Below, one piece after another: positions 40,308 to 49,046 of a stretch of DNA of 64,000 nt (position 1 is the first letter of the stretch; the number at the start of each line of letters is the position of its first letter). The stretch comes from Gemmatimonadota bacterium (GTDB lineage: Bacteria; Gemmatimonadota; Gemmatimonadetes; Longimicrobiales; Gaopeijiaceae), in assembly GCA_022823145.1 (NCBI GenBank), contig JAJDXS010000065.1:1-64000 (forward strand), in the 5' to 3' direction. Below the pieces are notes generated by a model. That model saw nothing but the letters and a program-made list of their open reading frames with translations, ran no database searches and was not told where the DNA came from. The position numbers and the translations under genes were made by a program.

Positions 40308-41573
40308 TCAGCGCCACAGTAGAAGCCGGTCCGCCGTCCCGCGGCTGGCCAGGTAGAAGTCCGGGCGGCCGTCCCCGTCGAAGTCCGCGAACTCAAGGTC
40401 CAGGCCGGTCCCGAGGGCGCCCACTCCGAACACCTCATCCGATGCGTCGGTGAAGACGCCACCACCGTTGTTGAGGTAGGCGCGGTAGCGGCTGTCGGCG
40501 ATGCGTCCGACGCCGAGGTCGACATCGGCGTTGGCTGTCACGATGTCCAGATCCCCGTCACCGTCGATGTCGACAAGGTCGCCGTCGAACGACGACACGG
40601 TTGCCGAAGGCAGCCGGGCCGAAGTCTCATCGGCGAAGAAGCCGCTGCCGTCGTTGATGAGGAGGCGGTTGCGCGGGTCGGCACCGGCCACGAAGGCGGC
40701 AACGTTGGCGAACAGGAGGTCGAGGTCGCCGTCGCCGTCCACGTCCCCGAAGTCGGCTTCGCGGGTCTCCTCGCCCCCTTCCCGCTGCGGAATCCTGGCC
40801 GCGCTCTCGTCGCTGAAGTGCCCCGTGCCGTCGTTGATGTAGAGCGCGTTGGGACCCTCGTTCGCGACGACCAGATCGAGGTCGCCGTCGCCGTCCACGT
40901 CGCCGAGTTCGAGATCCTGGGTGACATCCGCCGAACCCGGGAGGCGCTCGGCCGTCTCGTCGACGAAGTTGCCGGTGCCGTCGTTGATGACCACCGCGTC
41001 CTGGCCGTTGTTGGCGAAGAGGATGTCGGGGAAGCCGTCCCCGTTCACGTCGGCCACCACCACGCCGTTGGTGGTTCCCTCGACGGGCAGCCTCGCACCC
41101 TCGTCGCTGAAGCGGCCCGCCGCGTCGTTGAAGTAGAGCTCGTTGACGCGGTCGTCCTCGCTCACAACCACGATGTCGAGGTCGCCGTCGCCATCGAAAT
41201 CGGCGATGCCCACGTCCTCGGAGTCGCGGTTGGCGGCGGGCAGGCGGGAGCTGCCGTCGCTGAACCGCCCCGCCCCGTCGTTGAGGAGCAGGATGTTGGG
41301 GCGGAATTCGTTGGCGATCACGATGTCCAGGTCGCCGTCCGCATCGAGGTCGGCGACGCCGGCGTCCATGCTGAGGCCGTTCAGCAGTCCGGCTGGCAGA
41401 TGCGTGGTGGTGACGTCGCCGTAGAGCGTCTGCGGCGGTGCGACCGTGGTCGTGTCGGGCCCCACGGGCTCGCCGCTCTCGCTGCTCCCGCATTCCGCAG
41501 GAGCCGCCGCGAGACAGGCCGCGACGCACGGCGCGAGGTACAGAGCCGCGTGGATCGGCCGGCCCTCCTTCAT
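40308..41573 (-). CDS. VCBS/FG-GAP repeat exported protein
   Basis: Exported protein of 421 residues, probably a lipoprotein (LAPCVAACLAAAPAECGSS). It has seven FG-GAP/VCBS units, each with a calcium-loop-like D-x-D-x-D-G-D-x-D such as DLDADGDLDIV, DFDGDGDLDIV, DVNGDGFPDIL and DIDGDGDLDIV, spaced about 50 residues apart. These predict a seven-bladed, integrin-alpha-like beta-propeller. The ATG overlaps the upstream gene stop by one base (TGATG), so it is coupled to the large BNR-repeat protein. The internal DNA repeats reflect the protein repeats. A binding rather than catalytic role is likely. Confidence 0.9.
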   Translation of the reverse strand: MKEGRPIHAALYLAPCVAACLAAAPAECGSSESGEPVGPDTTTVAPPQTLYGDVTTTHLPAGLLNGLSMDAGVADLDADGDLDIVIANEFRPNILLLNDGAGRFSDGSSRLPAANRDSEDVGIADFDGDGDLDIVVVSEDDRVNELYFNDAAGRFSDEGARLPVEGTTNGVVVADVNGDGFPDILFANNGQDAVVINDGTGNFVDETAERLPGSADVTQDLELGDVDGDGDLDLVVANEGPNALYINDGTGHFSDESAARIPQREGGEETREADFGDVDGDGDLDLLFANVAAFVAGADPRNRLLINDGSGFFADETSARLPSATVSSFDGDLVDIDGDGDLDIVTANADVDLGVGRIADSRYRAYLNNGGGVFTDASDEVFGVGALGTGLDLEFADFDGDGRPDFYLASRGTADRLLLWR

Positions 41574-44500
41574 CAGGAAATCACTCCCATGCCCAAGGCC
41601 TGAATCCGGCGGTTGAAGTCGGCGAGGTCGTCTTCCAGTACCTCTTCGACCGCTTCACGGATCCGCAGCAGGCGCTGTTTGAGGAGGGTGTGCACCTCGC
41701 CCTGCTGGTCCGTCGGGCGGAAATCCCCGACCGACACGGTGGTGAGGAGATAGCCGAGCCGCTCGATGAGGCGCGTGGGATAGCGAATGGCGTCCTGTCC
41801 GGTTCCCGTGGCGCGCATCTGGAATAGTCCGTCCTCGGCCGTGATCAGGCGCTGGTTCAGGGAATCGGCGGCGGCCACCAGCTCTGCGGCGTCGCCACGG
41901 TCTTCCAGGACGGCGCGCGCGTCCAGCACCTGCCGGCGCACCCACTCGACGCGGTTGATCAGGTCGCCGGTGGCCTCCAGATCGGCCCGGATGTCGGCCA
42001 GCGCGGCAATCTGCAGTTCGATGTCGGCCATGGTGCCTTCGGAGTGGGGATCCTTGCGGACCTCCAGCTGCTGCGTGTGGCTCTGGTCCCCCACCCTGAG
42101 CGTGACGGTGTAGGTGCCCGGCGGCTGCAGGAAGGTTCCGGCTCCAGGGCCGCCCAGAGGACCGCCCGGCAGCGGGCGCCAACGCTCCTCGCCCAGCGGG
42201 ATGTCGTCGCCATAGAGCGGCTTCGTGCGGAGGCGCACTTCCGCGATGGGCTCGTTCATCAGGTCCCACCAGACGCGGTTGACGCCCGTATCCGTGGTGC
42301 CCTGCAGGGTGCGCACCACCTCGCCGCCGGCGTTCGCGATCTCGATGACGACGCTGTCGTCGGTCCCTTCGGCGAGCCAGTAGTTCAGCGACGCGCCGTA
42401 GGGCGGGTTCTCGCCATCGGACTGGTCGTCGAACATGGTGAAGGGCGCCGAGATCGGCCGGAAGCGGTAGGCGGGACGCGGGACGAAGAGGTGGGAGGCG
42501 CTCGCGGCGACCTCGGGCGTGAGCTGCTGCAGCGGCGTGATGTCGTCGAGGATCCAGTAGCCGCGGCCGTAGGTCCCCACGACCAGGTCGTTGAAGTGCT
42601 CCTGCACGACAAGACCGTACATGGGTGCGGGAGGGAGGTTGGTGTGGAACCTCTGCCAGCGGTCGCCGTCGTCGAAGGAGACGTATACCGACGCTTCGGT
42701 GCCCAGGTAAAGGAGGCCGGGGCGGACCGGATCCTCGTGGATCGCGCGGGTGTAGCTGAGCACGCCGTCGTCGATTCCGCTGTTGATCGCGGTCCAGCTC
42801 GCGCCGTAGTCGTCGGTCCGGTAGGCGCGGGCTTGGAAGTCGCCCACCTGGTGGTGCTCGATGGCCATGTACGCCTTGCCGGGCGTGTGGCGTGATGCGT
42901 CGATGCCGCGGACCACCCCGTCGGGCGGCAGGTCCGGGATGTTGTCGGTCACGTTTGTCCAGTTGGCGCCGCCGTCGCGGCTGACGTGCATCAGCCCGTC
43001 GTTGGTGCCCGCCCACAGGAGGCCCGGCTCCAGCGGAGATTCGTCGAAGGCGTAGATCACGCAGCAGTACTCGACCCCGATATTGTCCGGGGTGAGCCCG
43101 CCGCTGATCCCCATGCGGCTGCGGTTGTTGGTGCTGAGGTCCGGGCTGATTACCTCCCAGCTCTGGCCGCGGTTGGTGGTGCGGTGGACGTGCTGGCTCG
43201 TCACGTAGATGGTGTTGTTGTCGTGCGGCGAAATGAGGAGCGGGAAGGTCCACTGGAAGCGGTATCTGAGCGAGTCGGCGGGGTGTCCGGTTGTGGACTC
43301 GGGCCAGACCTCCACCTCGCGGTATTGGCCGGTGCGCGCGTCCCAGCGAGACACGATCCCGCCCCCTGCCCCGACCCCCGACGCGCTCGACCATACGATG
43401 TTCGGATCGGTGGGATCCGGAGTGGCGAAGCCGGACTCGCCGCCGCCAACGGAGTGCCAAAGGCCGCGCGGAATCCCGACCCCGAACAGGCCGCCCATGC
43501 GGCTGTTGCTCGGGCCTCGGGTCGAGGGACCGTCCTGGCGGTTGCCCATGACGTTGTAGGGGATCGCGTTGTCGACGGTGACGTGGTACATCTGCGCGAT
43601 GGGCAGCTGGGCGCGGAACCAGGTTCGGCCGCGGTTGCCGGAGATCGCGAGGCCGCCGTCGCCGCCTACGATCTGGCGGTCGCCGTCGTGCGGGTCGATC
43701 CACATGTCGTGATTGTCCCAGGTCGGGCCTTCCAGGAACCCCGCCGCGCTCGAAGTGACGCCGCCGTCGAGCGTGGTGCTGTATGCCGCCGCCAGGAAGT
43801 ACGCCTCGTCCGGGTCGTCGGAATTGACTTCGCAACGGGTGTAGTACGCCGTGCGGCCGGCAAGATCGCGGTCGTAGCTGACGAGGGACCAGTTGTGGCC
43901 GCCATCGTCGGAGCGCCAGAGCTCGCCGCCGTCGGTGTCGCCTCCCTCCCAGGGAACGCCGTCGCCGGTCTCGATGAGGGCGTAGACGCGCCGGGAGTCC
44001 GCCCGGCTCATGCACAGGGCGATCTTCCCGATCTCGCGGGTGGGGAGGCCGTTGCCGCTGAGACGCGTCCAGGTGGTGCCGCCGTCCCGGGAGACGTGGA
44101 TGGCGCTGCCGGGGCCGCCCGATGTGCGGGTCCACGTCCGGATCGCGATCTGCCAGGTTCCCGCGAAGAGGATGCGGGGGTTGTTGGGATCCATGACGAG
44201 GTCGCTCGCGCCGGTCTCCTCGTCCACGTACAGGACGTGTTCCCAGGTCGCACCCCCGTCCGTGGTGCGGTAGATGCCCCGTTCGGGCTGGGGCGCGTAG
44301 CCGTGTCCGATGGCGGCCGCATAGACGATGTCCGGGTTGGTGGGGTGGACGATGATACGGCTGATGCGGCCGGTGCCTTCCAGCCCCATGTGCGTCCAGC
44401 TGTCGCCGGCGTCGGTGGATTTCCACACCCCGTTTCCGATCGACACGTTCGAGCGAATGAAGGGCTCCCCGGTCCCCGCCCACACGATGTTGGGGTCGGA

Positions 44501-44812
44501 CGGGGATACCTCGACCTCGCCCACCGAGTGCACCGGCTGGTCGTCGAAGACCGCTCGCCAGTTCACGCCGCCGTCCTCGGTCTTCCACAGTCCGCCCGAT
44601 GCCGCTCCGGCGTAGTAGGTGAAGCGGTCCCCCGGCACGCCCGCCACAGACGTGATCCGGTTTCCGAGCGGGCCGATGTGGCGATACTGCATCGAGGCGA
44701 AGGACGACGTGGGGACTTCCTGAGCGCTGGCGGGCGATGGCTGCACGGCCCATGTGACAGCGTACACCACGAGGGACAGAGTCGACGCGAAAGGAAGAAC
44801 CGGGGAACGCAT
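41573..44812 (-). CDS. Large exported BNR/sortilin-like repeat protein
   Basis: Exported protein of 1079 residues with a signal peptide (LPFASTLSLVVYAVTWAVQPSPASAQ). It is built of BNR/Asp-box repeats such as KTEDGGVNWRAVF, KSTDAGDSWTHMG, RTTDGGATWEHVL, RSDDGGHNWSLVS and RTDDYGASWTAIN, which form one or two sortilin (VPS10)-like beta-propellers over residues ~40-760. A C-terminal region carries an Ig-like beta domain (PPGTYTVTLRVGDQSHTQQLEVRKDPHSEG) and helices. Similar proteins are numerous in Gemmatimonadota and marine bacteria and are often labelled glycosyl hydrolases without proof. ATG 44812 is chosen as the start of the signal peptide. It is coupled to the VCBS gene downstream. Confidence 0.88.
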   Translation of the reverse strand: MRSPVLPFASTLSLVVYAVTWAVQPSPASAQEVPTSSFASMQYRHIGPLGNRITSVAGVPGDRFTYYAGAASGGLWKTEDGGVNWRAVFDDQPVHSVGEVEVSPSDPNIVWAGTGEPFIRSNVSIGNGVWKSTDAGDSWTHMGLEGTGRISRIIVHPTNPDIVYAAAIGHGYAPQPERGIYRTTDGGATWEHVLYVDEETGASDLVMDPNNPRILFAGTWQIAIRTWTRTSGGPGSAIHVSRDGGTTWTRLSGNGLPTREIGKIALCMSRADSRRVYALIETGDGVPWEGGDTDGGELWRSDDGGHNWSLVSYDRDLAGRTAYYTRCEVNSDDPDEAYFLAAAYSTTLDGGVTSSAAGFLEGPTWDNHDMWIDPHDGDRQIVGGDGGLAISGNRGRTWFRAQLPIAQMYHVTVDNAIPYNVMGNRQDGPSTRGPSNSRMGGLFGVGIPRGLWHSVGGGESGFATPDPTDPNIVWSSASGVGAGGGIVSRWDARTGQYREVEVWPESTTGHPADSLRYRFQWTFPLLISPHDNNTIYVTSQHVHRTTNRGQSWEVISPDLSTNNRSRMGISGGLTPDNIGVEYCCVIYAFDESPLEPGLLWAGTNDGLMHVSRDGGANWTNVTDNIPDLPPDGVVRGIDASRHTPGKAYMAIEHHQVGDFQARAYRTDDYGASWTAINSGIDDGVLSYTRAIHEDPVRPGLLYLGTEASVYVSFDDGDRWQRFHTNLPPAPMYGLVVQEHFNDLVVGTYGRGYWILDDITPLQQLTPEVAASASHLFVPRPAYRFRPISAPFTMFDDQSDGENPPYGASLNYWLAEGTDDSVVIEIANAGGEVVRTLQGTTDTGVNRVWWDLMNEPIAEVRLRTKPLYGDDIPLGEERWRPLPGGPLGGPGAGTFLQPPGTYTVTLRVGDQSHTQQLEVRKDPHSEGTMADIELQIAALADIRADLEATGDLINRVEWVRRQVLDARAVLEDRGDAAELVAAADSLNQRLITAEDGLFQMRATGTGQDAIRYPTRLIERLGYLLTTVSVGDFRPTDQQGEVHTLLKQRLLRIREAVEEVLEDDLADFNRRIQALGMGVIS

Positions 44813-44954
44813 AACGCACTGCTCCTTGTGGGGACGCAACTTCCAGGCCGCGGGGCCCGCATACCGGGAAGCATACTGCGAAGACCGCCCGCCCGCAGTG
44901 AGACGCAGCGATGCGCTCACCGCGGGCGGCCTGGCTACGCGTCGAACAGCGCGG

Positions 44955-45422
44955 TCAACGAACGTGCGCGGGTGCGGGCTGGGTAACGAAGTCGGGATGT
45001 CCCGCGCCGACTGCACCGTGCATCAGGCTGAAGGTGACACCGGTCTGACCCGCCATTTCTCCATGCAGGTGCCCGCCGAACTCGCCCGGCGTGTCCTGCT
45101 CGAACTCGGCGATCGACTCGTCCTGGACTTCTACATCCAGGTACAGGTCTTCGTCTATGTGGATCTCGTCTCCGTCATGGTCGACGAAGCGGACGGTAAT
45201 ATGTGGTGTCTCCTCTCCGACCTCGACCTCCATTTCACCGGTCCAGGCCTGCGTCTCTCCGTCATAGGAAGCGATCACGGCGCCGTTCATGACGAGGTGC
45301 ACCCCCTCGGGCTCGGCATGTTCGTCCTCCATTTCGGTCATCGACTCGCTGCAAGCCGCCAGGAGCAGTGCGAACGCGGCGAGAAGGGCAAACGGTGTAT
45401 TCCTGTAGCTCCGTATCTTCAT
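44955..45422 (-). CDS. Acidic, His-rich lipoprotein of a putative metal-uptake cluster
   Basis: Lipoprotein of 155 residues with a signal peptide and lipobox (LLAAFALLLAACSES). The mature chain is rich in Asp/Glu and His (EMEDEHAEPEG, VDHDGDEIHIDEDLYLD, GGHLHGEM), suggesting metal binding. It folds as two short beta domains by appearance. The ATG is chosen because AAGGAGACAACAAG lies just upstream. It follows the ZnuD-like TonB receptor by ~50 bp on the same strand and is probably in its operon. No named family was recognised; a periplasmic or surface zinc or other divalent metal-binding role is inferred from composition and context. Confidence 0.75.
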   Translation of the reverse strand: MKIRSYRNTPFALLAAFALLLAACSESMTEMEDEHAEPEGVHLVMNGAVIASYDGETQAWTGEMEVEVGEETPHITVRFVDHDGDEIHIDEDLYLDVEVQDESIAEFEQDTPGEFGGHLHGEMAGQTGVTFSLMHGAVGAGHPDFVTQPAPAHVR

Positions 45423-45471
45423 CTTGTTGTCTCCTTGCAATCGTTAGGTCGAAGTCGCGTCGGGGAAGTCC

Positions 45472-47709
45472 CTAGAACACGACTCTGTATGTCACACTCA
45501 GACCCCTCCCGGCCTCGGGCATGATCTGCTTCACCCGGGAGAGGTGGTTGCGGTATTCGGCATTCCTGGCGTTGTCGAGGCTCAGCGTGAGGACGTTCAA
45601 GCGACCTCCCAGGGTGACCCTCACGCCCGTCGACAAGTTGAGCACCGTGTACCCATCGGTGGGAGCTTCGAACTCACCAATCCGGTCCTGTCGGGCCGCC
45701 ATCTCGGCCTCCCAGCGAACGAACCACTGTGGCCGCTCATACTTCAGGGCCGCGTGCCCCTTGAGCGGCGGCACGAGCGGCAAGGGTCGCTCAGTCTCCT
45801 TGAGACTCCCCTTAACGGATGACCCGACCGCTTCCAGAGCCAGACCGCGCCCCAGGTCCAGGTCCACCGAGGCTTCGAACCCCCTGAACACGGCGTCGTT
45901 GCCCCGGAACTGATATATGGGCAGGAGTACGCGGCTGAGGCGGCCGGTATCCTCTCCGTAGACGTAGTCTCTGATGTCGTTGTAGAAACCGGTCACTTCG
46001 CCCCGCAGTCGATCGGACTCGAAGCGGAGGAAGATGTCGGCCCCCCTTCCGATCTCACCCTCGAGAGACGGGTTGCCGACCTCGAAGGAGTAGGCCGCGA
46101 GGTGCGGCCCCTCGGAGTAGAGTTCATTGATGTCCGGTGCCCGGAAGGCGCGGACGAAGCTCGCGCCGAGCGTGAGTCCGGATGCGGCTCTGTACAACAC
46201 CCCAAGCGATCCCGAAAGAGAGTGAAAACCTCGGTCTCGAATATCGCCGATGTCCGAGTCCCGATCGCTCTCGAGCGGATCGGCTCCGGTCCAGTCGTAT
46301 CGCAAACCCCATTCGATCTGGGTGGACCCGAGGTCGACTTCTTCCAGGAGGTACAATGAAGCCCTGTCTCGACTTGTGTCGGGAGTGTACAGCGCGCCAC
46401 CGTATTCGAAGTTCTCCCACGACAGACGCGCCCCAACCGCTCCTGCCGAGAAGGGCCCGAACTCCCCGTGCCTGCCAAGCACGTCTCCGCTCAGTGCCTG
46501 CTGGACGTAAAGGGTTCCCAGAATGTTCGGTGGCTCGATCTCCCTGTGCCGGTACCAGGTGTGGGTAGCGTCGAAGCGGATGTCCCGGAAGAACCCGGTC
46601 CTTTCCGCTATTACGGTGCGGAGTTTCGAAGCGAAGCGCTGCATCTCGATGCGCACCCCTTCCTCGTGCCCTCCGACAAAACCGCCGGGAATCCCGTAAT
46701 CGTTCCGATACGCCCGGAAGGACGCCCCCACATGGCCCCAATCCGCGACCAGGGCCGATCCCGCGCCCCCACTCCATAGCTGACCATCGGTGTTGAGCAG
46801 AGTGCCCACGGGAGTCTTGAGGTCCCCCCCGCTCCGCCCGGCCATCTCCACGCGCAGCGGCACCTGCTCCGTCACCGCGAAGACTGCTGTCGCACTGCCG
46901 CCCACGGACCCGGTCACGCTCTGGCTCTGCAGTGTGGCCGAGCCCGTTACATGGTGCGGCACCGCCGAGGGTATCTCGTCACGGATGACGTTGATCACTC
47001 CGCCAAGCGCGTTGCCCCCATATAGCAGTGCCCCCGGGCCCCGCACCACCTCGATCCGCCGTGCGGATGCCGGGTCGAGGCCGGTCGTATGGTCGGTCCC
47101 CGAATTGGAGGCGTCTCCCACCCGCGTCCCGTCTTCCAGCACAAGCACCCGGTCCCCGCTCAGTCCTCGCACCACCGGTTGCGAGACGGTCGGACCCATG
47201 CTGGTCACCGCCATCCCCGGCATCGACGCGAGCGTCGCCGCTACGGTTCCTTCCATCCGCCGCTGCAGTTCGTCGCCGGCCATGACGCTCACGGGGCGCA
47301 ACGCCTCGGCTGCGTCCCGCTCACTGATCGTCGCGGTCACCACCATGCCCTGGAGGGCGATTGGCGACGTCGTCAGTTCGATGATCACGACTGCGGACTC
47401 GTCCTCCACCGCAACATCGAGGATGGCGCTCCGGTAGCCCAGCCGCTCGACCCGCAGGGCGTAGTTCCCTTCGGCGATTCCGGTCAGGTGGAAGGATCCA
47501 TCCCCGTGGGTGACCGCCAGTGTCCCCGTGCCGACTACGGAAACGAATGCCCCGGCGAGGGGCGCTCCCGTCGTGGCGTCGCGCACCATGCCCTCGATTT
47601 CGCCTTCATGCTCCGGCTCCTGCGACGAAGCAGGCACCGACAGCACAGCCAGCGCGGCGATGGTTGCGACGATACCGGCGCGCAACGGATCGAGTAGAGG
47701 TTTCTTCAA
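45472..47709 (-). CDS. TonB-dependent receptor with CarboxypepD_reg domain, ZnuD-like
   Basis: Outer-membrane receptor of about 745 residues. The chosen start is TTG 47709, giving a clean signal peptide (KKPLLDPLRAGIVATIAALAVLSVPASSQ); no ATG fits. A regulatory-like domain (~35-115) is followed by the plug (AATLASMPGMAVTSMGP, GLSGDRVLVLEDGTRVGDAS, ARRIEVVRGPGALLYGGNALGGVINVI) and a barrel. The D-H-x-x-x-x-D-P sequence before the R-R-I-E-V-V-R-G segment resembles ZnuD-type zinc receptors. A small Cys/His exported protein lies upstream and an acidic/His-rich lipoprotein downstream, which strengthens a metal role. TTG and ZnuD assignments are inferences. Confidence 0.88.
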   Translation of the reverse strand: MKKPLLDPLRAGIVATIAALAVLSVPASSQEPEHEGEIEGMVRDATTGAPLAGAFVSVVGTGTLAVTHGDGSFHLTGIAEGNYALRVERLGYRSAILDVAVEDESAVVIIELTTSPIALQGMVVTATISERDAAEALRPVSVMAGDELQRRMEGTVAATLASMPGMAVTSMGPTVSQPVVRGLSGDRVLVLEDGTRVGDASNSGTDHTTGLDPASARRIEVVRGPGALLYGGNALGGVINVIRDEIPSAVPHHVTGSATLQSQSVTGSVGGSATAVFAVTEQVPLRVEMAGRSGGDLKTPVGTLLNTDGQLWSGGAGSALVADWGHVGASFRAYRNDYGIPGGFVGGHEEGVRIEMQRFASKLRTVIAERTGFFRDIRFDATHTWYRHREIEPPNILGTLYVQQALSGDVLGRHGEFGPFSAGAVGARLSWENFEYGGALYTPDTSRDRASLYLLEEVDLGSTQIEWGLRYDWTGADPLESDRDSDIGDIRDRGFHSLSGSLGVLYRAASGLTLGASFVRAFRAPDINELYSEGPHLAAYSFEVGNPSLEGEIGRGADIFLRFESDRLRGEVTGFYNDIRDYVYGEDTGRLSRVLLPIYQFRGNDAVFRGFEASVDLDLGRGLALEAVGSSVKGSLKETERPLPLVPPLKGHAALKYERPQWFVRWEAEMAARQDRIGEFEAPTDGYTVLNLSTGVRVTLGGRLNVLTLSLDNARNAEYRNHLSRVKQIMPEAGRGLSVTYRVVF

Positions 47710-47819
47710 GATGGGAACAGGTGCTCTTGAGTATTGACGCACACGACAGCGGATAGGGTCACCCCCGCGGGCGACGCACCCGGTGGACAAACGGAGCGAA
47801 GGGAGCCTCCAAAGAGGCG

Positions 47820-48182
47820 TCAAGCGATGGGCGGGGCCCTGGGGACGATCGATCCACAGAGGATCGGCGCGATGGGAAGGCGAATGGCGACACGATCCGG
47901 CTCGGGCAGCCGCAGAGGCGGCAGGCATACCCCGGGAAGGGTGATTCCGCCCGCGACCCCGGCCTTGGAGAGCGAGCGAACCACCTGGCAGAACAGGTGC
48001 CCATGATCTACGGCACAGTCTGCATTCTCCGGCGATTCGATGTGAACCGGCGACCCGAACCGTTCGATATCCAGAATCGCATCGGCGGGACCGAGAGCGG
48101 CCGCTATCCCGATTTGGAGCGCAGCAATGGACGCGACACCGACTCGGCGCAGGTCCCGGATGCCAGGCTGCCGGAAGAACAA
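47820..48182 (-). CDS. Small exported Cys/His protein upstream of the ZnuD-like receptor
   Basis: A 120-residue protein starting at TTG 48182, chosen because CCGGAGG lies at a good distance just upstream; the frame has no ATG or GTG start in this part. It has one N-terminal hydrophobic segment (VGVASIAALQIGIAAAL), then a short motif region VHIESPENADCAVDHGHLFCQ with two Cys and three His, and a Pro/Arg-rich C-terminus with a third and fourth Cys. No family was recognised. The Cys/His pattern and its place ahead of a metal-type TonB receptor suggest a periplasmic metal-binding or regulatory peptide. The reading frame could be non-coding, but the ribosome site and motif support it. Confidence 0.6.
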   Translation of the reverse strand: MFFRQPGIRDLRRVGVASIAALQIGIAAALGPADAILDIERFGSPVHIESPENADCAVDHGHLFCQVVRSLSKAGVAGGITLPGVCLPPLRLPEPDRVAIRLPIAPILCGSIVPRAPPIA

Positions 48183-48273
48183 GGGTGCGGCCTCCGGTGT
48201 TGGGATGCCAATTGACTCTCGAAGAATTGAAATCCGAGCGTCCTCGCCCGCAAGGGTTCGAATCAACCAGTCA

Positions 48274-48347
48274 TGGGCCCAGAGGGACTTGAACCCCCGA
48301 CCGTCGGATTATGAGTCCGCTGCTCTGACCGCCTGAGCTATGGGCCC
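48274..48347 (-). tRNA. tRNA with CAU anticodon (probably Ile2, lysidine type; or elongator Met)
   Basis: A 74-nt cloverleaf: acceptor GGGCCCA pairs with TGGGCCC, the D-arm is AGCTCAG...AGAGC, the anticodon loop is CTCATAA, and the T-arm contains GGTTCAAGTCC. The anticodon is CAU. Acceptor pairs C4-G69 and C5-G68 match the TilS identity elements of tRNA-Ile2 and differ from E. coli elongator Met, so Ile2 is favoured. CCA is not encoded. It lies 63 bp upstream of upp on the same strand. Confidence 0.92.
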
Positions 48348-48410
48348 GCTTAACGGTAACCGCGGGGAGAGGTCCAGGCTACCGGAGTTCCGTGGCCAGG
48401 TCCGCCGGCG

Positions 48411-49046
48411 CTACAGCGTACCGAACAGACGGTCGCCCGCGTCACCGAGCCCCGGCACGATGTAGCCGCGCTCGTTGAGCCTGCGATCCAGGGCGGCCGT
48501 GTAGACGGGTACATCCGGGTGCTCGATCGCCACGCGGCTGGCTCCTTCGGGCGCCGCAATCAGACACATCATCGCAAGGTTCTTCACACCTCGCGACTTG
48601 AGGTCCGCAATGGACGCACAAGCCGTGCCGCCCGTACCGAGCATCGGATCCACAAGCAGAAAGCTGAACCGCGCAGGATCGGGGGGCACCTTTCCGTAGT
48701 AGCGCACCGGCTGGAGCGTCTCTTCGTTCCGGTAGAAGCCCAGGTGGCCCACCCGCGCGCCCGGCATGAGCCGCAGAACCCCCTCGACCATGCCCAGCCC
48801 CGCTCGAAGGATCGGAACGACTACGAAACGGTCTTCGCGGATGCGCCGCGCCCGGGTCTCCCGGAGTGGCGTCGCGAACGTCACCTCCTCGCCCTCCAGC
48901 GCCCGCGTCGCATGGAAGGTCATGAGCAGCGTGATCTCCTCGACCAGCTCCCGCATCCGCCTGAGACCCGTGTTCCGGTCACGCACAAGGGACAGCTTGT
49001 GTTCGATGAGCGGATGCTCGACCACCTCGATTGTCAGCTCAGCCAT
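48411..49046 (-). CDS. upp: Uracil phosphoribosyltransferase
   Basis: Converts uracil and PRPP to UMP in pyrimidine salvage. The 211-residue protein matches the UPRT length. The PRPP-binding loop is FLLVDPMLGTGGTACASI, the uracil region is RGYIVPGLGDAGDRLFG, and the N-terminal segment HPLIEHKLSLVRDRNTG is characteristic. It is the last gene of a minus-strand run with rluB, scpB and scpA; its ATG overlaps the rluB stop by 8 bases. Confidence 0.97.
   Translation of the reverse strand: MAELTIEVVEHPLIEHKLSLVRDRNTGLRRMRELVEEITLLMTFHATRALEGEEVTFATPLRETRARRIREDRFVVVPILRAGLGMVEGVLRLMPGARVGHLGFYRNEETLQPVRYYGKVPPDPARFSFLLVDPMLGTGGTACASIADLKSRGVKNLAMMCLIAAPEGASRVAIEHPDVPVYTAALDRRLNERGYIVPGLGDAGDRLFGTL

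Noticed and set aside
40308-41573. Evenly spaced DNA repeats resembling a CRISPR-like or tandem array
   Set aside because: The spacing and variation match seven VCBS protein units inside an intact gene; there are no conserved identical repeats with unique spacers.
41655-44819. 1054-codon open frame overlapping the BNR-repeat gene in another minus-strand frame
   Set aside because: The sequence is Arg/His/Pro-rich without any motif, whereas the other frame shows repeated Asp-box units and a signal peptide.
48127-48336. Plus-strand open frame across the tRNA
   Set aside because: It overlaps a well-formed tRNA and the 5' part of the small Cys/His gene, and has no ribosome site or domain.
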